Source: Haloarcula salina (GTDB lineage Archaea > Halobacteriota > Halobacteria > Halobacteriales > Haloarculaceae). From it: a DNA stretch of 64,000 bases. Below the pieces are notes generated by a model that ran no database searches, was not told where the DNA came from, and saw only the letters and a list, made by a program, of their open reading frames with translations. Of this stretch, positions 40,428-48,642 are shown one piece after another; the first letter of the stretch is position 1; every line of letters begins with the position of its first letter. The position numbers and the translations under genes were made by a program. The stretch spans positions 558,001-622,000 of the forward strand of contig NZ_WRXL01000002.1 of NCBI RefSeq assembly GCF_010119195.1, written 5' to 3'.

Positions 40428-41384
40428 TCAGTCGCCTCCCTCGGGATTCGGCCTCTCGAACGGGGGGAGCTGTCGCTCGATGGCGTCGCGGTCCGGTTCC
40501 AATTTCTCCGGGAGCGTCAGCCGCGAGCCGAGGTCGTCGAGGTCCTCGTCGACGGTGAAGCCCGGGCCCGCAGTTGAGATCTCGAACAGGACACCGCCGG
40601 GCTCCCGGGCGTAGAGCGCGTGGAAGTACGTGCGGTCGATGATGGGACTCGGCGAAATCCCGCGTTCTTGGTACGCTTCGCGATAGGCCTCCAGGTCCGC
40701 GGTGGTTTCGGCCCGGAACGCGACGTGGTGGACCGTTCCGACGGCCATCCGTCCCCGTTCGAGGTCCGTTTCGACCAGGTCGACGACCGAACCCGGGCCG
40801 CCGGTCGCGCTCCGGTAGCGGTGGCGGCCGTCCTCGGTCGCTTCGTGGACGTATCCCAGCACGTCCGTGAGCACCTCGGCCGTGGGTTCGATGTCGCTGA
40901 GCGCCAGTGTGACACCGTGGAAGCCCTGGAGCTGGTGTTCGGCCGGAACGGGACTGTCGTCCCACGGGACGGCGTCCGACGGCACGTCGGCCGCCACGAG
41001 TTCGAGGGTGATACCGTCCGGGTCCTCGAACCGGAGGACGGTCTCGTCGAACCGCTCGGTCCGCGTCACGTCGACGCTGCGGTCGCCGAGTCTGTCGAGC
41101 CAGTAGCCCATCGAGCCCTCGTCGACGAGGTACGCCGTCGTCTGCGTCTGGCCTGCCCCGAAGGTCCCCCGTCGGCCGCTGTCTGTCCAGGGGAAGAAGG
41201 TGATATTCGTCCCCGGCGTCCCCTCGCCGTCGCCGAAGTAGAAGTGGTACGTTCCGGGGTCGTCGTGATTGACGGTGCGCTTGACGAACCGGAGGCCGAG
41301 CGTCTCAACGTAGAACTCGGCGTTGCGCTCCGGGTCGCCGGCGATGGCCGTGACGTGGTGCAGACCGCCGGTGTCGGGTGCCAT
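40428..41384 (-). CDS. VOC-family ring-cleaving dioxygenase (MhqO-like)
   Basis: The 318-residue protein has two vicinal-oxygen-chelate repeats: GLHHVTAIAGDPERNAEFYVETLGLRFVKRTVNHDDPGTYHFYFGD in the first and HGVTLALSD, VHHVAFRAE, DRTYFHALYAREPGGVLFEIST in the second. The His/Glu metal ligands appear in LHHVTA, VHHVAF and LFEIST. The length and the FYFGDGEGTPGTNITFFPW segment match MhqO/MhqA-type proteins linked to hydroquinone tolerance. It is followed by the reductase gene with no gap. Quinone or hydroquinone as substrate is inference from the family. Confidence 0.82.
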   Translation of the reverse strand: MAPDTGGLHHVTAIAGDPERNAEFYVETLGLRFVKRTVNHDDPGTYHFYFGDGEGTPGTNITFFPWTDSGRRGTFGAGQTQTTAYLVDEGSMGYWLDRLGDRSVDVTRTERFDETVLRFEDPDGITLELVAADVPSDAVPWDDSPVPAEHQLQGFHGVTLALSDIEPTAEVLTDVLGYVHEATEDGRHRYRSATGGPGSVVDLVETDLERGRMAVGTVHHVAFRAETTADLEAYREAYQERGISPSPIIDRTYFHALYAREPGGVLFEISTAGPGFTVDEDLDDLGSRLTLPEKLEPDRDAIERQLPPFERPNPEGGD

Positions 41385-41433
41385 ACCGACGAATACGGCC
41401 CCCACGGTTGAGTAGCTTTTCTCACCCCCGCGT

Positions 41434-41466
41434 CACCGGCGGACGCCGGTGTTACTACGTCACCGG
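41434..41466. promoter_or_regulatory. inverted and direct repeat upstream of the dioxygenase gene
   Basis: CACCGGC-GGAC-GCCGGTG (41434-41451) is a perfect 7-base inverted repeat, and its first arm recurs as CGTCACCGG at 41458-41466. It lies 50 bases before the dioxygenase start on the minus strand, between two divergent genes, and could be an operator for either. Confidence 0.4.
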
Positions 41467-41509
41467 AGGCAACTGAAGCGTTAACACGCCCCGGATCGTA
41501 TCGCCGGCC

Positions 41510-41695
41510 ATGGCCTGTCCCTATCTCGAGTACCGAAGCGCCGACGGGCACGCGTCGTTCGACCACGAGCGGGCGTACTGCACCGCGTCGTCGTCGCTCG
41601 TCCAGCCGATGCGGGCCGACATCTGCAACGACCGCTACGACCTCGACCACGAGCGCGACTGCGAGATCTACCGCGCCCACGCGGAGGTCGAGTAG
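41510..41695 (+). CDS. small conserved cysteine-containing haloarchaeal protein
   Basis: The 61-residue protein (MACPYLEYRSADGHASFDHERAYC, then VQPMRADICNDRYDLDHERDCEIYR) has four cysteines and several His/Asp residues, which suggests a metal site. I recognise it as a conserved haloarchaeal type but know no function. It ends two bases before the BKACE gene, so the pair is probably one operon. Confidence 0.75.
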   Translation: MACPYLEYRSADGHASFDHERAYCTASSSLVQPMRADICNDRYDLDHERDCEIYRAHAEVE

Positions 41696-41697
41696 CC

Positions 41698-42543
41698 GTG
41701 GGATACGACGACTACCTCGCCGCGGAGCCGGTGATCGTCACCGCGGCGCTGACCGGCGGCGTCCACGGCAAGGAGGCGAACCCGAACCTCCCCGAGACGC
41801 CCGCGGAGATCGGTCGAGCGGCGGCAAAAGTGGAGGCCGCGGGCGCTTCGGTGGTTCATCTCCACGCTCGCCGACCGAACGGCGAGCGCTCGTTCGAGAC
41901 GGCGCGGTTCCAGGAGATCGACGACGCCGTCCGCCGGCACACCGACGACGTGATCATCCAGCACTCGACCGGCGGGACGGGCGCGCCGGACGACGTTCGC
42001 CACCAGCCGCTTCGGACCGACCCGCCGCCGGAGATGGCGTCGCTCGATATGGGGCCGCTGAACCGCTACGACCGCCTGACCAGCGAGAACACCCGCGCGC
42101 TGGTCGACTCGCTCCACGCCGAGATGGTCGACCGCGGCATCAAGCCGGAACTGGAGGCGTTCAACGACGGCCACCTGAACGAGGTCCGCGGCCTGCTCGA
42201 CCGGCGCGACCTCGCCGACCCCGTGTACGCGACCCTCATCTTCGGCCCGGGAACGCTCGCCCCGCCGACGCCCGGGAACTTCCTCAACGCCGTCCGAAAT
42301 CTCCCCGAGGGCGCGCTGTTCAACACGCTCGGGTTCGGTCGCCACCAGTTGCCCTTCGCCGCGATGGGGGTGCTGTTCGGCGGCCACGTCCGCGTCGGCC
42401 TCGAAGACAACGTCTACTACGAGCGCGGCGAACTCGCGGAGAGCAACGCCCGCCTCGTCGAGCGCGTGGTGCGGGTGGCCGCCGAACTGGGCCGCCCCGT
42501 CGCTTCGACGGCGGAAGCGCGGGCGATTCTGGGGCTGAAGTGA
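41698..42543 (+). CDS. beta-keto acid cleavage enzyme (BKACE, DUF849)
   Basis: The 281-residue TIM-barrel protein has the BKACE landmarks: VIVTAALTGGVHGKEANPNLPETPAEI (zinc and substrate strand), VVHLHARRPNGERS with the zinc-binding HxH, ELEAFNDGHL, LGFGRHQLPFAAMGVLFGGHVRVGLEDNVYYERGELAESNARLVERV. Characterised members react a beta-keto acid with acetyl-CoA to give acetoacetate and a new CoA ester. It starts with GTG, two bases after the small cysteine-containing gene. The nearby dioxygenase and reductase suggest beta-ketoadipate as a candidate substrate. Confidence 0.88.
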   Translation: MGYDDYLAAEPVIVTAALTGGVHGKEANPNLPETPAEIGRAAAKVEAAGASVVHLHARRPNGERSFETARFQEIDDAVRRHTDDVIIQHSTGGTGAPDDVRHQPLRTDPPPEMASLDMGPLNRYDRLTSENTRALVDSLHAEMVDRGIKPELEAFNDGHLNEVRGLLDRRDLADPVYATLIFGPGTLAPPTPGNFLNAVRNLPEGALFNTLGFGRHQLPFAAMGVLFGGHVRVGLEDNVYYERGELAESNARLVERVVRVAAELGRPVASTAEARAILGLK

Positions 42544-42840
42544 CCGACCCCCGCAATTCCATCGGCGGCCGGTTCCTACTTCGATCCGTTCGAGCGAGAA
42601 GGAAACGGATATGTTCGCTTTTTCGACCGACGCGTGTGCAGTATCAGTAATGTAGCCGCCAGATGCGGAAATGTGGGGATATATAGACAACTATATCCTC
42701 GAAATACCGAATAACGAGAGGTGATACGCCCATATACGAGTATTGTATTTTTCCCCCGGAAGATATACTATCATATTCCGAGAGGTGCGCACGGGATCGC
42801 GCAGGCAGACGAACTCCGGAACCGGTCGCGACCGCCGACG
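42544..42840. other. AT-rich convergent intergenic region with hairpin
   Basis: This region separates two convergent genes. GGATATA-N8-TATATCC (42677-42698) is a perfect inverted repeat, and other AT-rich stretches and a T-run near 42748 may end transcription. No gene is evident. Confidence 0.45.
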
Positions 42841-44721
42841 TCAGCGGGGGTCGAATCCGTCTAGGCCGTCCGTCCGCGCTTCGAGGTCGTCGAGTATCGA
42901 TTCGAAGTCGGCGACGCTCGGCTTCTCGCGCCGGTCTGGAGCGGCGAGGACGCGGACCGACTGGGTCCCGAGCGGGACGAACCCGAGCCCGAGCTTCGTC
43001 GCGGTCGCGCGGAGCCCGAGGCCGGCGTCGGCGTCCCCGTTTCGCACTTTCCGGGCCGGGCTCTCGTGGGCCTTCGCGGTGAGTTCGTAGCCCTCGATGG
43101 CCTCGGTGAGGGCGGCCCGACCGACGCCCCGCTCGTCGGCCAGCGCGTCGAGCGAGTCGTCGAGGCTCCGCCGCAGGCCGGAGCCGCCGTCGCGGTTGAC
43201 GAACCGGACCGAGTCGTCGACGAGGTCGGACAGGCTCGTCACGTCGCTCGCCTCGGTGACGACGAGGCCCCACTCTCGCGTCCACCCGCCGATGTCGGTC
43301 GCGTCGGGCTCCGCATCGACGGGGCCCGCGACCACAGCGAGGTCCGGTACGCCGTCACCGAGACGGCGGAGGCCCTCGGCCGTGCCGACCGGGAGGTAGC
43401 GCGGTCGGTCGATCTCGTCTAACAGGCGCGAGAGCAGCGGATCGTCCTCGCCCATCCCCAGCAGGGTCGGCGGTCTCACGGCGGGCGAAAAGAGCGTCAC
43501 CTCGACGGCCTCGCCGTCGGCCAGGTAGTCCGTCCCCGCCGGCACGTCCACGAAGCCGTCGGCGTCGACGAGGCTCGTCGTCGCGCCGCTGCCCTTGTCG
43601 ACGGGGTAGACCAGCGTCGTCCCCGCACCGTCCTCGACGAGTCCGGCGGGCAGCAGGCGTCTACGCCCCTCGCCGTAGCGCTCCTCGACCGCCATCCGAC
43701 CGGTGACGACGGCCGTCTCCGGCGCGGGCAGTCCGGCGGCGTCGCGGAGCGCCGGCGCGACGAACGTCCGGAAGATGGTCAGTGCCGACACGGGGTAGCC
43801 CGGCAGGCCGACGTAGGCCGAGTCGCCGATGGTCCCGACCAGCATCGGCTTGCCGGGCTTGATCGCGACGCCGTGGAGTCGGAGGTCGCCGCGCTCCTCG
43901 ATGACGCGGTAGATCACGTCGACCGCGCTCGCGCTGGTCGACCCCGACGAGAGGACGAGGTCGCACTCGTCGGCCGCCTCGCGGAGCAGCCGCTCCATCT
44001 CGTCGAAGTCGTCGCCGGCGTGGGGGTACAGCACCGGGTCGCCGCCGGCCTCCTCGACGGCGGTCGCGAGCGCGTAGCTGTTCACGTCGTAGATCTGGCC
44101 GGCGGCGCTGTCGAGGGCGTCGCCGGGGCGGACCAGCTCGTCGCCCGTCGAGAGGATGCCGACGCGCGGGCGACCCCGGACCGGGACCTCGTCGACGCCC
44201 AGCGCGGAGAGGAGGCCGATCTCCCGGGCCGTGAGCCGCGTCCCGGGGCCGAGCGCCCGCGCCCCGGCCGCGATGTCCGCGCCGGCCAGCATCACGTGGT
44301 CGCCGGGCGCGACGGCCGTGCGGACGTCGACGCCGTCGTCGGTCTCGGTCGTCCGCTCGACCATCACGACGGCGTCCGCGCCGGGGGGCAGCACCGCGCC
44401 GGTCGAGATCTCCGCCGCCGTTCCCGGCTCGACGGTCACGTCGGGCTCCTCGCCCGCGTGAACGACGCCGGCGACGGACAGCGTCTTCGGGTCGGCCTCG
44501 TCCGCGCCGAAGGTGTCTCTGGCGCGCACGGCGTAGCCGTCCATGCTCGCGCGGTCGAAGCCGGGCACGTCGATGGCGGCGTCGATCCGCTCGGCGAGGA
44601 CGCGGTCACGCGCCGCGTCGAGCGGGACCGTCTCCGGCTCCGGGGCGATGTCGAGGCCGTCCACGGCCTCTCGGGCTTCCTCGGGCGAGGCGAGGTCGCG
44701 GAACTCCCGTCGGTCGCTCAC
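42841..44721 (-). CDS. MoeA fused to a C-terminal substrate-binding-like (LysR-type) domain
   Basis: Residues 1 to about 400 are MoeA: DVPGFDRASMDGYAVRARDTFGA, GTAAEISTGAVLPPGADAVVMVE, GRPRVGILSTGDELV, SSGSTSASAVDVIYRV, AIKPGKPMLVGTIGDSAYVGLPGYPVSALT. From about 430 the protein continues with a PBP-like domain (LLSRLLDEIDRPRYLPVGTAEGLRRL, FVNRDGGSGLRRSLDDSL, DADAGLGLRATATKLGLGFVPLG), as in archaeal MoeA-LysR-type fusions thought to bind molybdate or tungstate. MoeA inserts the metal into molybdopterin. It starts with GTG overlapping the stop of the upstream moeA by GTGA. Confidence 0.9.
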   Translation of the reverse strand: MSDRREFRDLASPEEAREAVDGLDIAPEPETVPLDAARDRVLAERIDAAIDVPGFDRASMDGYAVRARDTFGADEADPKTLSVAGVVHAGEEPDVTVEPGTAAEISTGAVLPPGADAVVMVERTTETDDGVDVRTAVAPGDHVMLAGADIAAGARALGPGTRLTAREIGLLSALGVDEVPVRGRPRVGILSTGDELVRPGDALDSAAGQIYDVNSYALATAVEEAGGDPVLYPHAGDDFDEMERLLREAADECDLVLSSGSTSASAVDVIYRVIEERGDLRLHGVAIKPGKPMLVGTIGDSAYVGLPGYPVSALTIFRTFVAPALRDAAGLPAPETAVVTGRMAVEERYGEGRRRLLPAGLVEDGAGTTLVYPVDKGSGATTSLVDADGFVDVPAGTDYLADGEAVEVTLFSPAVRPPTLLGMGEDDPLLSRLLDEIDRPRYLPVGTAEGLRRLGDGVPDLAVVAGPVDAEPDATDIGGWTREWGLVVTEASDVTSLSDLVDDSVRFVNRDGGSGLRRSLDDSLDALADERGVGRAALTEAIEGYELTAKAHESPARKVRNGDADAGLGLRATATKLGLGFVPLGTQSVRVLAAPDRREKPSVADFESILDDLEARTDGLDGFDPR

Positions 44722-45935
44722 TGCGACCACTCCCAGTGCTCGACTGCGACAATGGCTCCGGCGTCGTACCCCTCGACGGACTCGGGGACGACGACCCAGC
44801 CGTCCGCCAGCGCGACGCTGGAGAGGACGCCCGCGCCGCCGGTGCGCGTCGGCGTCGCTGTCGGTTCGTCCCCCTCGTCGTCCAGTTCGACCCGGGCGAA
44901 CGTCCGCGTCCCCGGTTCGCTCGCTATCTTCCGGGTCAGTTCGGCCTCGGTCGTCGGCGGAGCGGTCTGCGGGAGGTGGCCCGCGCGGCGGAGCGCCGGC
45001 CGGAGGAACTGGACGGCGTTGACGATACAGGCCACGGGGTAGCCGGGCAGTGCGAGGACCGGCGTCCCCTCGACGACGCCCAGCGCGACCGGGTGGCCGG
45101 GCTTCAGCGCGACGCCGTGGACCAGCACCTCGCCGAGGTCGTCGACGACCTCCGGGAGCAGGTCGCGCTCGCCGACTGACGACCCGCCAGTCGTCACGAC
45201 GAGGTCGTGGTCAAGGTCCGCGCTGATAGCCGCTCGGAGCGCGTCGGCGTCGTCGGTGACCACCTCTCGGTAGCTCGCCTCGCCGCCCCAGCGCGCGACG
45301 TACTGGGCGACCGTCTGGCCGTTCGTCTCGACGACCTCGCCGGGGCCGGGGTCGTCCTGAACCAGTTCCTCTCCGGTCGGGAGCACGCTGACGCGGGGGC
45401 GCTCGTACACCTCGACGGCGTCGCGGCCGACGGACTTCACCAGCCCGAGGTCCGACGGGCGGAGCCGGTGACCCGCCTCGTACAGCGTCTGGCCCTTCGC
45501 CACGTCCTCGCCGACCGGCGCGACGTTCTCGCCGCCGGCGACCGCGTCGAACACCGCGACGGTGTCGCCGGTCCGGTCCGCCTCCTCGACCATCACCACG
45601 GCGTCGGCCCCCTCCGGGAGTTCGCTCCCCGTGTGGACCCGGGTCGCCGTCCCGGCCGTCACTGCCTCGTCGACTCTGAGGTTCGCCGGCGACCGCCGAC
45701 TCGCGCCGAACGTGTCCTCGGCCCGCACCGCGTACCCGTCCATCGCCGCCCGGCGGTAGTGCGGGACCGGTCGATCCGCGGTGACCGTCGACGCGACCAC
45801 GCGCTCGTCGGCGTCGCGGAGCGGCACCCGCTCGGTCCGCTCGTGTGGCGTCACGGCCGCCAGCAGCGCCTCTCTAGCCGCCGCTACGGGCGTCCGGTCC
45901 TTGAAGCCGGCCGACCTGCGTGACTCGTTGCTCAT
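44718..45935 (-). CDS. moeA: molybdopterin molybdenumtransferase MoeA
   Basis: The 405-residue protein has the full MoeA pattern: PVPHYRRAAMDGYAVRAEDTFGA, GTATRVHTGSELPEGADAVVMVEEA, RPRVSVLPTGEELV, VTTGGSSVGERDL, ALKPGHPVALGVVEGTPVLALPGYPVACIVN and a C-terminal domain IV. It is translationally coupled to the MoeA fusion downstream. Two adjacent MoeA genes may divide work between molybdenum and tungsten or between two steps. ATG 45935 is preferred to the upstream start. Confidence 0.92.
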   Translation of the reverse strand: MSNESRRSAGFKDRTPVAAAREALLAAVTPHERTERVPLRDADERVVASTVTADRPVPHYRRAAMDGYAVRAEDTFGASRRSPANLRVDEAVTAGTATRVHTGSELPEGADAVVMVEEADRTGDTVAVFDAVAGGENVAPVGEDVAKGQTLYEAGHRLRPSDLGLVKSVGRDAVEVYERPRVSVLPTGEELVQDDPGPGEVVETNGQTVAQYVARWGGEASYREVVTDDADALRAAISADLDHDLVVTTGGSSVGERDLLPEVVDDLGEVLVHGVALKPGHPVALGVVEGTPVLALPGYPVACIVNAVQFLRPALRRAGHLPQTAPPTTEAELTRKIASEPGTRTFARVELDDEGDEPTATPTRTGGAGVLSSVALADGWVVVPESVEGYDAGAIVAVEHWEWSQ

Positions 45936-46003
45936 GCTCGTACGAGCGGTCGCCACACCAAAAAGCTCGCCAGGTTTAGGTCTCGCGGCCCTCTCTACCG
46001 GGT

Positions 46004-46162
46004 ATGTCCGAGTCGGACCTGTACTGTCGCCTCTGCGGGAACCGGCTGTCGACCGGCCTGGTCGCGACCGACAGCCGGCACTGCTGTCTCAACGCGACGC
46101 CCATCGCCGGGGCCTGTCCCGAGCACGGACCGGTCGGGCCGCACCACGCCGTCGAGCGGTGA
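46004..46162 (+). CDS. small cysteine-rich (zinc finger-like) protein
   Basis: The 52-residue protein (MSESDLYCRLCGNRL, DSRHCCLNATPIAGACPEHGP) has five cysteines and several histidines, with a CxxC knuckle near the start and a later C-x2-H type pair, suggesting one zinc site. Haloarchaea carry many such mini-proteins. It is divergent from moeA, and its stop lies 20 bases from the convergent next gene. Confidence 0.65.
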   Translation: MSESDLYCRLCGNRLSTGLVATDSRHCCLNATPIAGACPEHGPVGPHHAVER

Positions 46163-46182
46163 GCGCGAGTACGGCGGAGCGC

Positions 46183-46803
46183 TCAGTCGAGGCGGTCCAG
46201 GCCACCCCGTCGCTCTCGGTGCATGATGGCGGCCGCGAACAGTCGGAGCCGGTCGACCAGCTCCGCTTCGGTCTCGTACGTCTCGATTCTGAGGTCCCAG
46301 CGGACCGACGCCGAGCGGATCATCGCGCTCGTCACGTCGGCTTCGTGGACGAAGACCAGTCGCTCTCCGTGCGTGTCGGCCAGGGTTTCGAGGACGCTCC
46401 CGGCCTCTTCGCCGACGCCGAAGTTGTGTCCGAGGAACGGGAGCACGAACGCCGTCGCGTTGCTGCACCGGGCGTACTCGATGCTCTGGGTGACAGCGTC
46501 CAGGTCGTCGGTGTCCACGTCGACGTCGAGAGCCAGAAACGCGTTGACGCCGGGGTCCGACCTGAGTGCGCCTTGTACCCGCCGCAAGAGCGCCTGCGCC
46601 GCGTCGATCTCGTCCCTGCTCCGGAAGAGCCTCCTGAGCGGACCGGGAAGGTCCTCGACCTCGATATCCCGGCGCTCCTCCTCGCTGAGCACGTAGTTGA
46701 GATTGAACGACTTGTACGGTCCCATCAGATAGAAGAGAAAGCGGTCGTACGTGACTGCCCCGACCCGTTCGATGATCAGATCGCGCGTGATCGCGGTCGA
46801 CAT
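46183..46803 (-). CDS. haloarchaeal protein of unknown function
   Basis: I recognise no domain in this 206-residue protein. It begins with a winged-helix-like or beta segment (ITRDLIIERVGAVTYDRFLFYLMGPYKSFNLNYVLSEEE) and contains a Rossmann-like core (GVNAFLALDVDVDTDDLDAVTQSIEYARCSNATAFVLPFLGHNFGVGEEAGSVLETLADTHGERLVFVHE) reminiscent of nucleoside deoxyribosyltransferase-like or TIR-like alpha/beta proteins. The MGPYKSF motif is seen in a haloarchaea-specific family. It is divergent from an HTH gene across 98 bases. Confidence 0.75.
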   Translation of the reverse strand: MSTAITRDLIIERVGAVTYDRFLFYLMGPYKSFNLNYVLSEEERRDIEVEDLPGPLRRLFRSRDEIDAAQALLRRVQGALRSDPGVNAFLALDVDVDTDDLDAVTQSIEYARCSNATAFVLPFLGHNFGVGEEAGSVLETLADTHGERLVFVHEADVTSAMIRSASVRWDLRIETYETEAELVDRLRLFAAAIMHRERRGGLDRLD

Positions 46804-46901
46804 AGCGTCTCGTATCGCACACTAGCATGTAAAGAGTCGTGTTTTCAGCGGTTGTTGGCTTGATAACTGCTAAGAGTTCCCCGCTCGTACAACGGGACGA
46901 G

Positions 46902-47312
46902 ATGGCCACGGATCACACGCGTCCGTTCGACCGGGAGTTCCCGGACGACCCGTCCGACCTGTTGCCCGACGACAGCGTTCTCTCTCTCGACGAGTACCTG
47001 GCGATGCACGCTGCCGTCGGCCACCGGACTCGGTACGAGGTCCTCTACCGGCTGGTTCACGGCGGCGAGATGAGTCCGACGGAACTGGCGGCCGCGATGG
47101 AGATCGACGACAGCACGCTCCACTACCACCTCAACGAACTCGTCGATGTCGGCCTCGTCGAGAAGCGCCAGCGGACGGAACGGGACCGAGACGGGCTGTA
47201 CACCTACTACCGCGCGACCGTCTTCGGCGAGGTGACGCTCTCCGACGGCGTCGACGAACTGATTCGCGGCGAACGGGCCTTCGACGAGATGTACGACAGT
47301 TCGGCCGAGTGA
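46902..47312 (+). CDS. ArsR-like winged-helix transcriptional regulator
   Basis: The 136-residue protein has the winged helix LSLDEYLAMHAAVGHRTRYEVLYRLVHGGEMSPTELAAAMEIDDSTLHYHLNELVDVGLVEKRQR, a wing (DGLYTYYRATVFGEV) and a C-terminal dimer helix. It has no visible metal-binding cysteines. ATG 46902 is preferred to the 21-residue upstream extension, which crosses the divergent promoter. Targets are unknown; the divergent unknown gene is the obvious candidate. Confidence 0.85.
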   Translation: MATDHTRPFDREFPDDPSDLLPDDSVLSLDEYLAMHAAVGHRTRYEVLYRLVHGGEMSPTELAAAMEIDDSTLHYHLNELVDVGLVEKRQRTERDRDGLYTYYRATVFGEVTLSDGVDELIRGERAFDEMYDSSAE

Positions 47313-47415
47313 CGACAGCGGCTCCGTCGGCCGTGACGCGACCGCGATGGTGAGCGGCGGCTGTCGATCCGTCGCGTACTGACCTTCAAATACGGGGAGG
47401 CGACGACGACCCGGT

Positions 47416-48642
47416 ATGCTCCCGGTGACGCCGACCGTCGATCTCGCGGGGACGCTCGCCTTCCTCCTCGCAGTCGGCGGCGGCGTCGCGCTGGGGACCG
47501 TCAGCGGGCTCGTCCCGGGCCTGCACGCCAACACGTTCGCGCTCCTGCTCGCCGCGACCGCGAGCGCGCTCCCGGGGCCGCGGCTATACGTCGGCGTCGC
47601 GATGCTCGCCGCCGGGGTCACGCACACCTTCCTCGACGTGGTCCCGGCGCTGGCGCTCGGCGTCCCCGACCCCGCGATGGCGGCCGGCGCGCTCCCGAGC
47701 CACCGCCTCGTCATCGAGGGCCGAGGCCGCGAGGCCCTCCGCCTGTCGGCGCTGGGGAGCGGACTGGCCGTCGCGTTCGCCGCCCCCCTGGCGGTCCCGC
47801 TGACGATGGCGATGGAGGCGCTGTACCCGCTGCTCCAGCGCTGGCTCTCGGTCGTCCTGCTGGGAATCGCCGCCCTCCTCGTGGTCACCGAACGGGGACT
47901 CCGCCGAAAGACTGGCGCGTGTTGTTCGCTCGCCGCGAGCGGACTGCTCGGACTCGCGTTGCTCGACGCCCCCGTCTCCGGGCCGCTGCCGGTCTCGGAC
48001 GTGCTGGTCCCGCTGTTCTCTGGGCTGTTCGGCGCGCCGGTACTGATCGCCGCATTGGAGGGGGCCGGCGTTCCATCGCAGGCCGACGCGGCGGTGACGA
48101 CACCCCCGCGAGCGGTCGTTGCGCTCGCCGGGGTCGGGACGCTCTGTGGCGGCGCGGTCGGCTATCTTCCCGGCGTGTCGAGCGCCGTCGCCGCCACGCT
48201 GGCGCTCGGTCTTATCGCCGACGGCGGGCCGCGGGCGTTCGTCGTCACGACCAGCGGCGTCAACACGGCGACGGCGGTGTTCGCGCTGTTCGCGTTGATC
48301 GCGCTCGGCACGCCGCGAACGGGCGTCCTCGTCGCGCTCGACCGGGCGGCCGTTCCGCTCGTCCTGCCGGCGCTGCTCGCGGCGGTCGCCGTCGCCGCGG
48401 CGGCCGGCGCGGTGCTCGTCCCCGTCCTCGGCGACCGGTACCTCCGGACGGTCGGCCGTCTCGACCCGCGCTGGCTCTCGCTGTCCGTCGTCTGCCTGCT
48501 CGTCTGTCTCTCCGCGCTCTTCGCCGGACTCCTCGGCGTGGGGGCGTTCGGGGCGGCGACCGCTGTTGGGCACCTCCCGCCGCGGTTCGGCTCTCGGCGA
48601 GCCGCGCTGATGGGGGTGTTGCTCGTCCCGTTGGCGCTATAG
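47416..48642 (+). CDS. TctA-like (DUF112-type) membrane permease
   Basis: The 408-residue protein has around ten hydrophobic segments. The motif GTVSGLVPGLHANTFALLL near residue 28 and the inverted second half GAVGYLPGVSSAVAATLAL repeat the G-x-x-PG pattern of TctA tricarboxylate transporter permeases. Archaeal members usually stand without the TctB and TctC partners, as here, and their substrate is unknown. Its end overlaps the convergent corA end by 6 bases. Confidence 0.8.
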   Translation: MLPVTPTVDLAGTLAFLLAVGGGVALGTVSGLVPGLHANTFALLLAATASALPGPRLYVGVAMLAAGVTHTFLDVVPALALGVPDPAMAAGALPSHRLVIEGRGREALRLSALGSGLAVAFAAPLAVPLTMAMEALYPLLQRWLSVVLLGIAALLVVTERGLRRKTGACCSLAASGLLGLALLDAPVSGPLPVSDVLVPLFSGLFGAPVLIAALEGAGVPSQADAAVTTPPRAVVALAGVGTLCGGAVGYLPGVSSAVAATLALGLIADGGPRAFVVTTSGVNTATAVFALFALIALGTPRTGVLVALDRAAVPLVLPALLAAVAVAAAAGAVLVPVLGDRYLRTVGRLDPRWLSLSVVCLLVCLSALFAGLLGVGAFGAATAVGHLPPRFGSRRAALMGVLLVPLAL

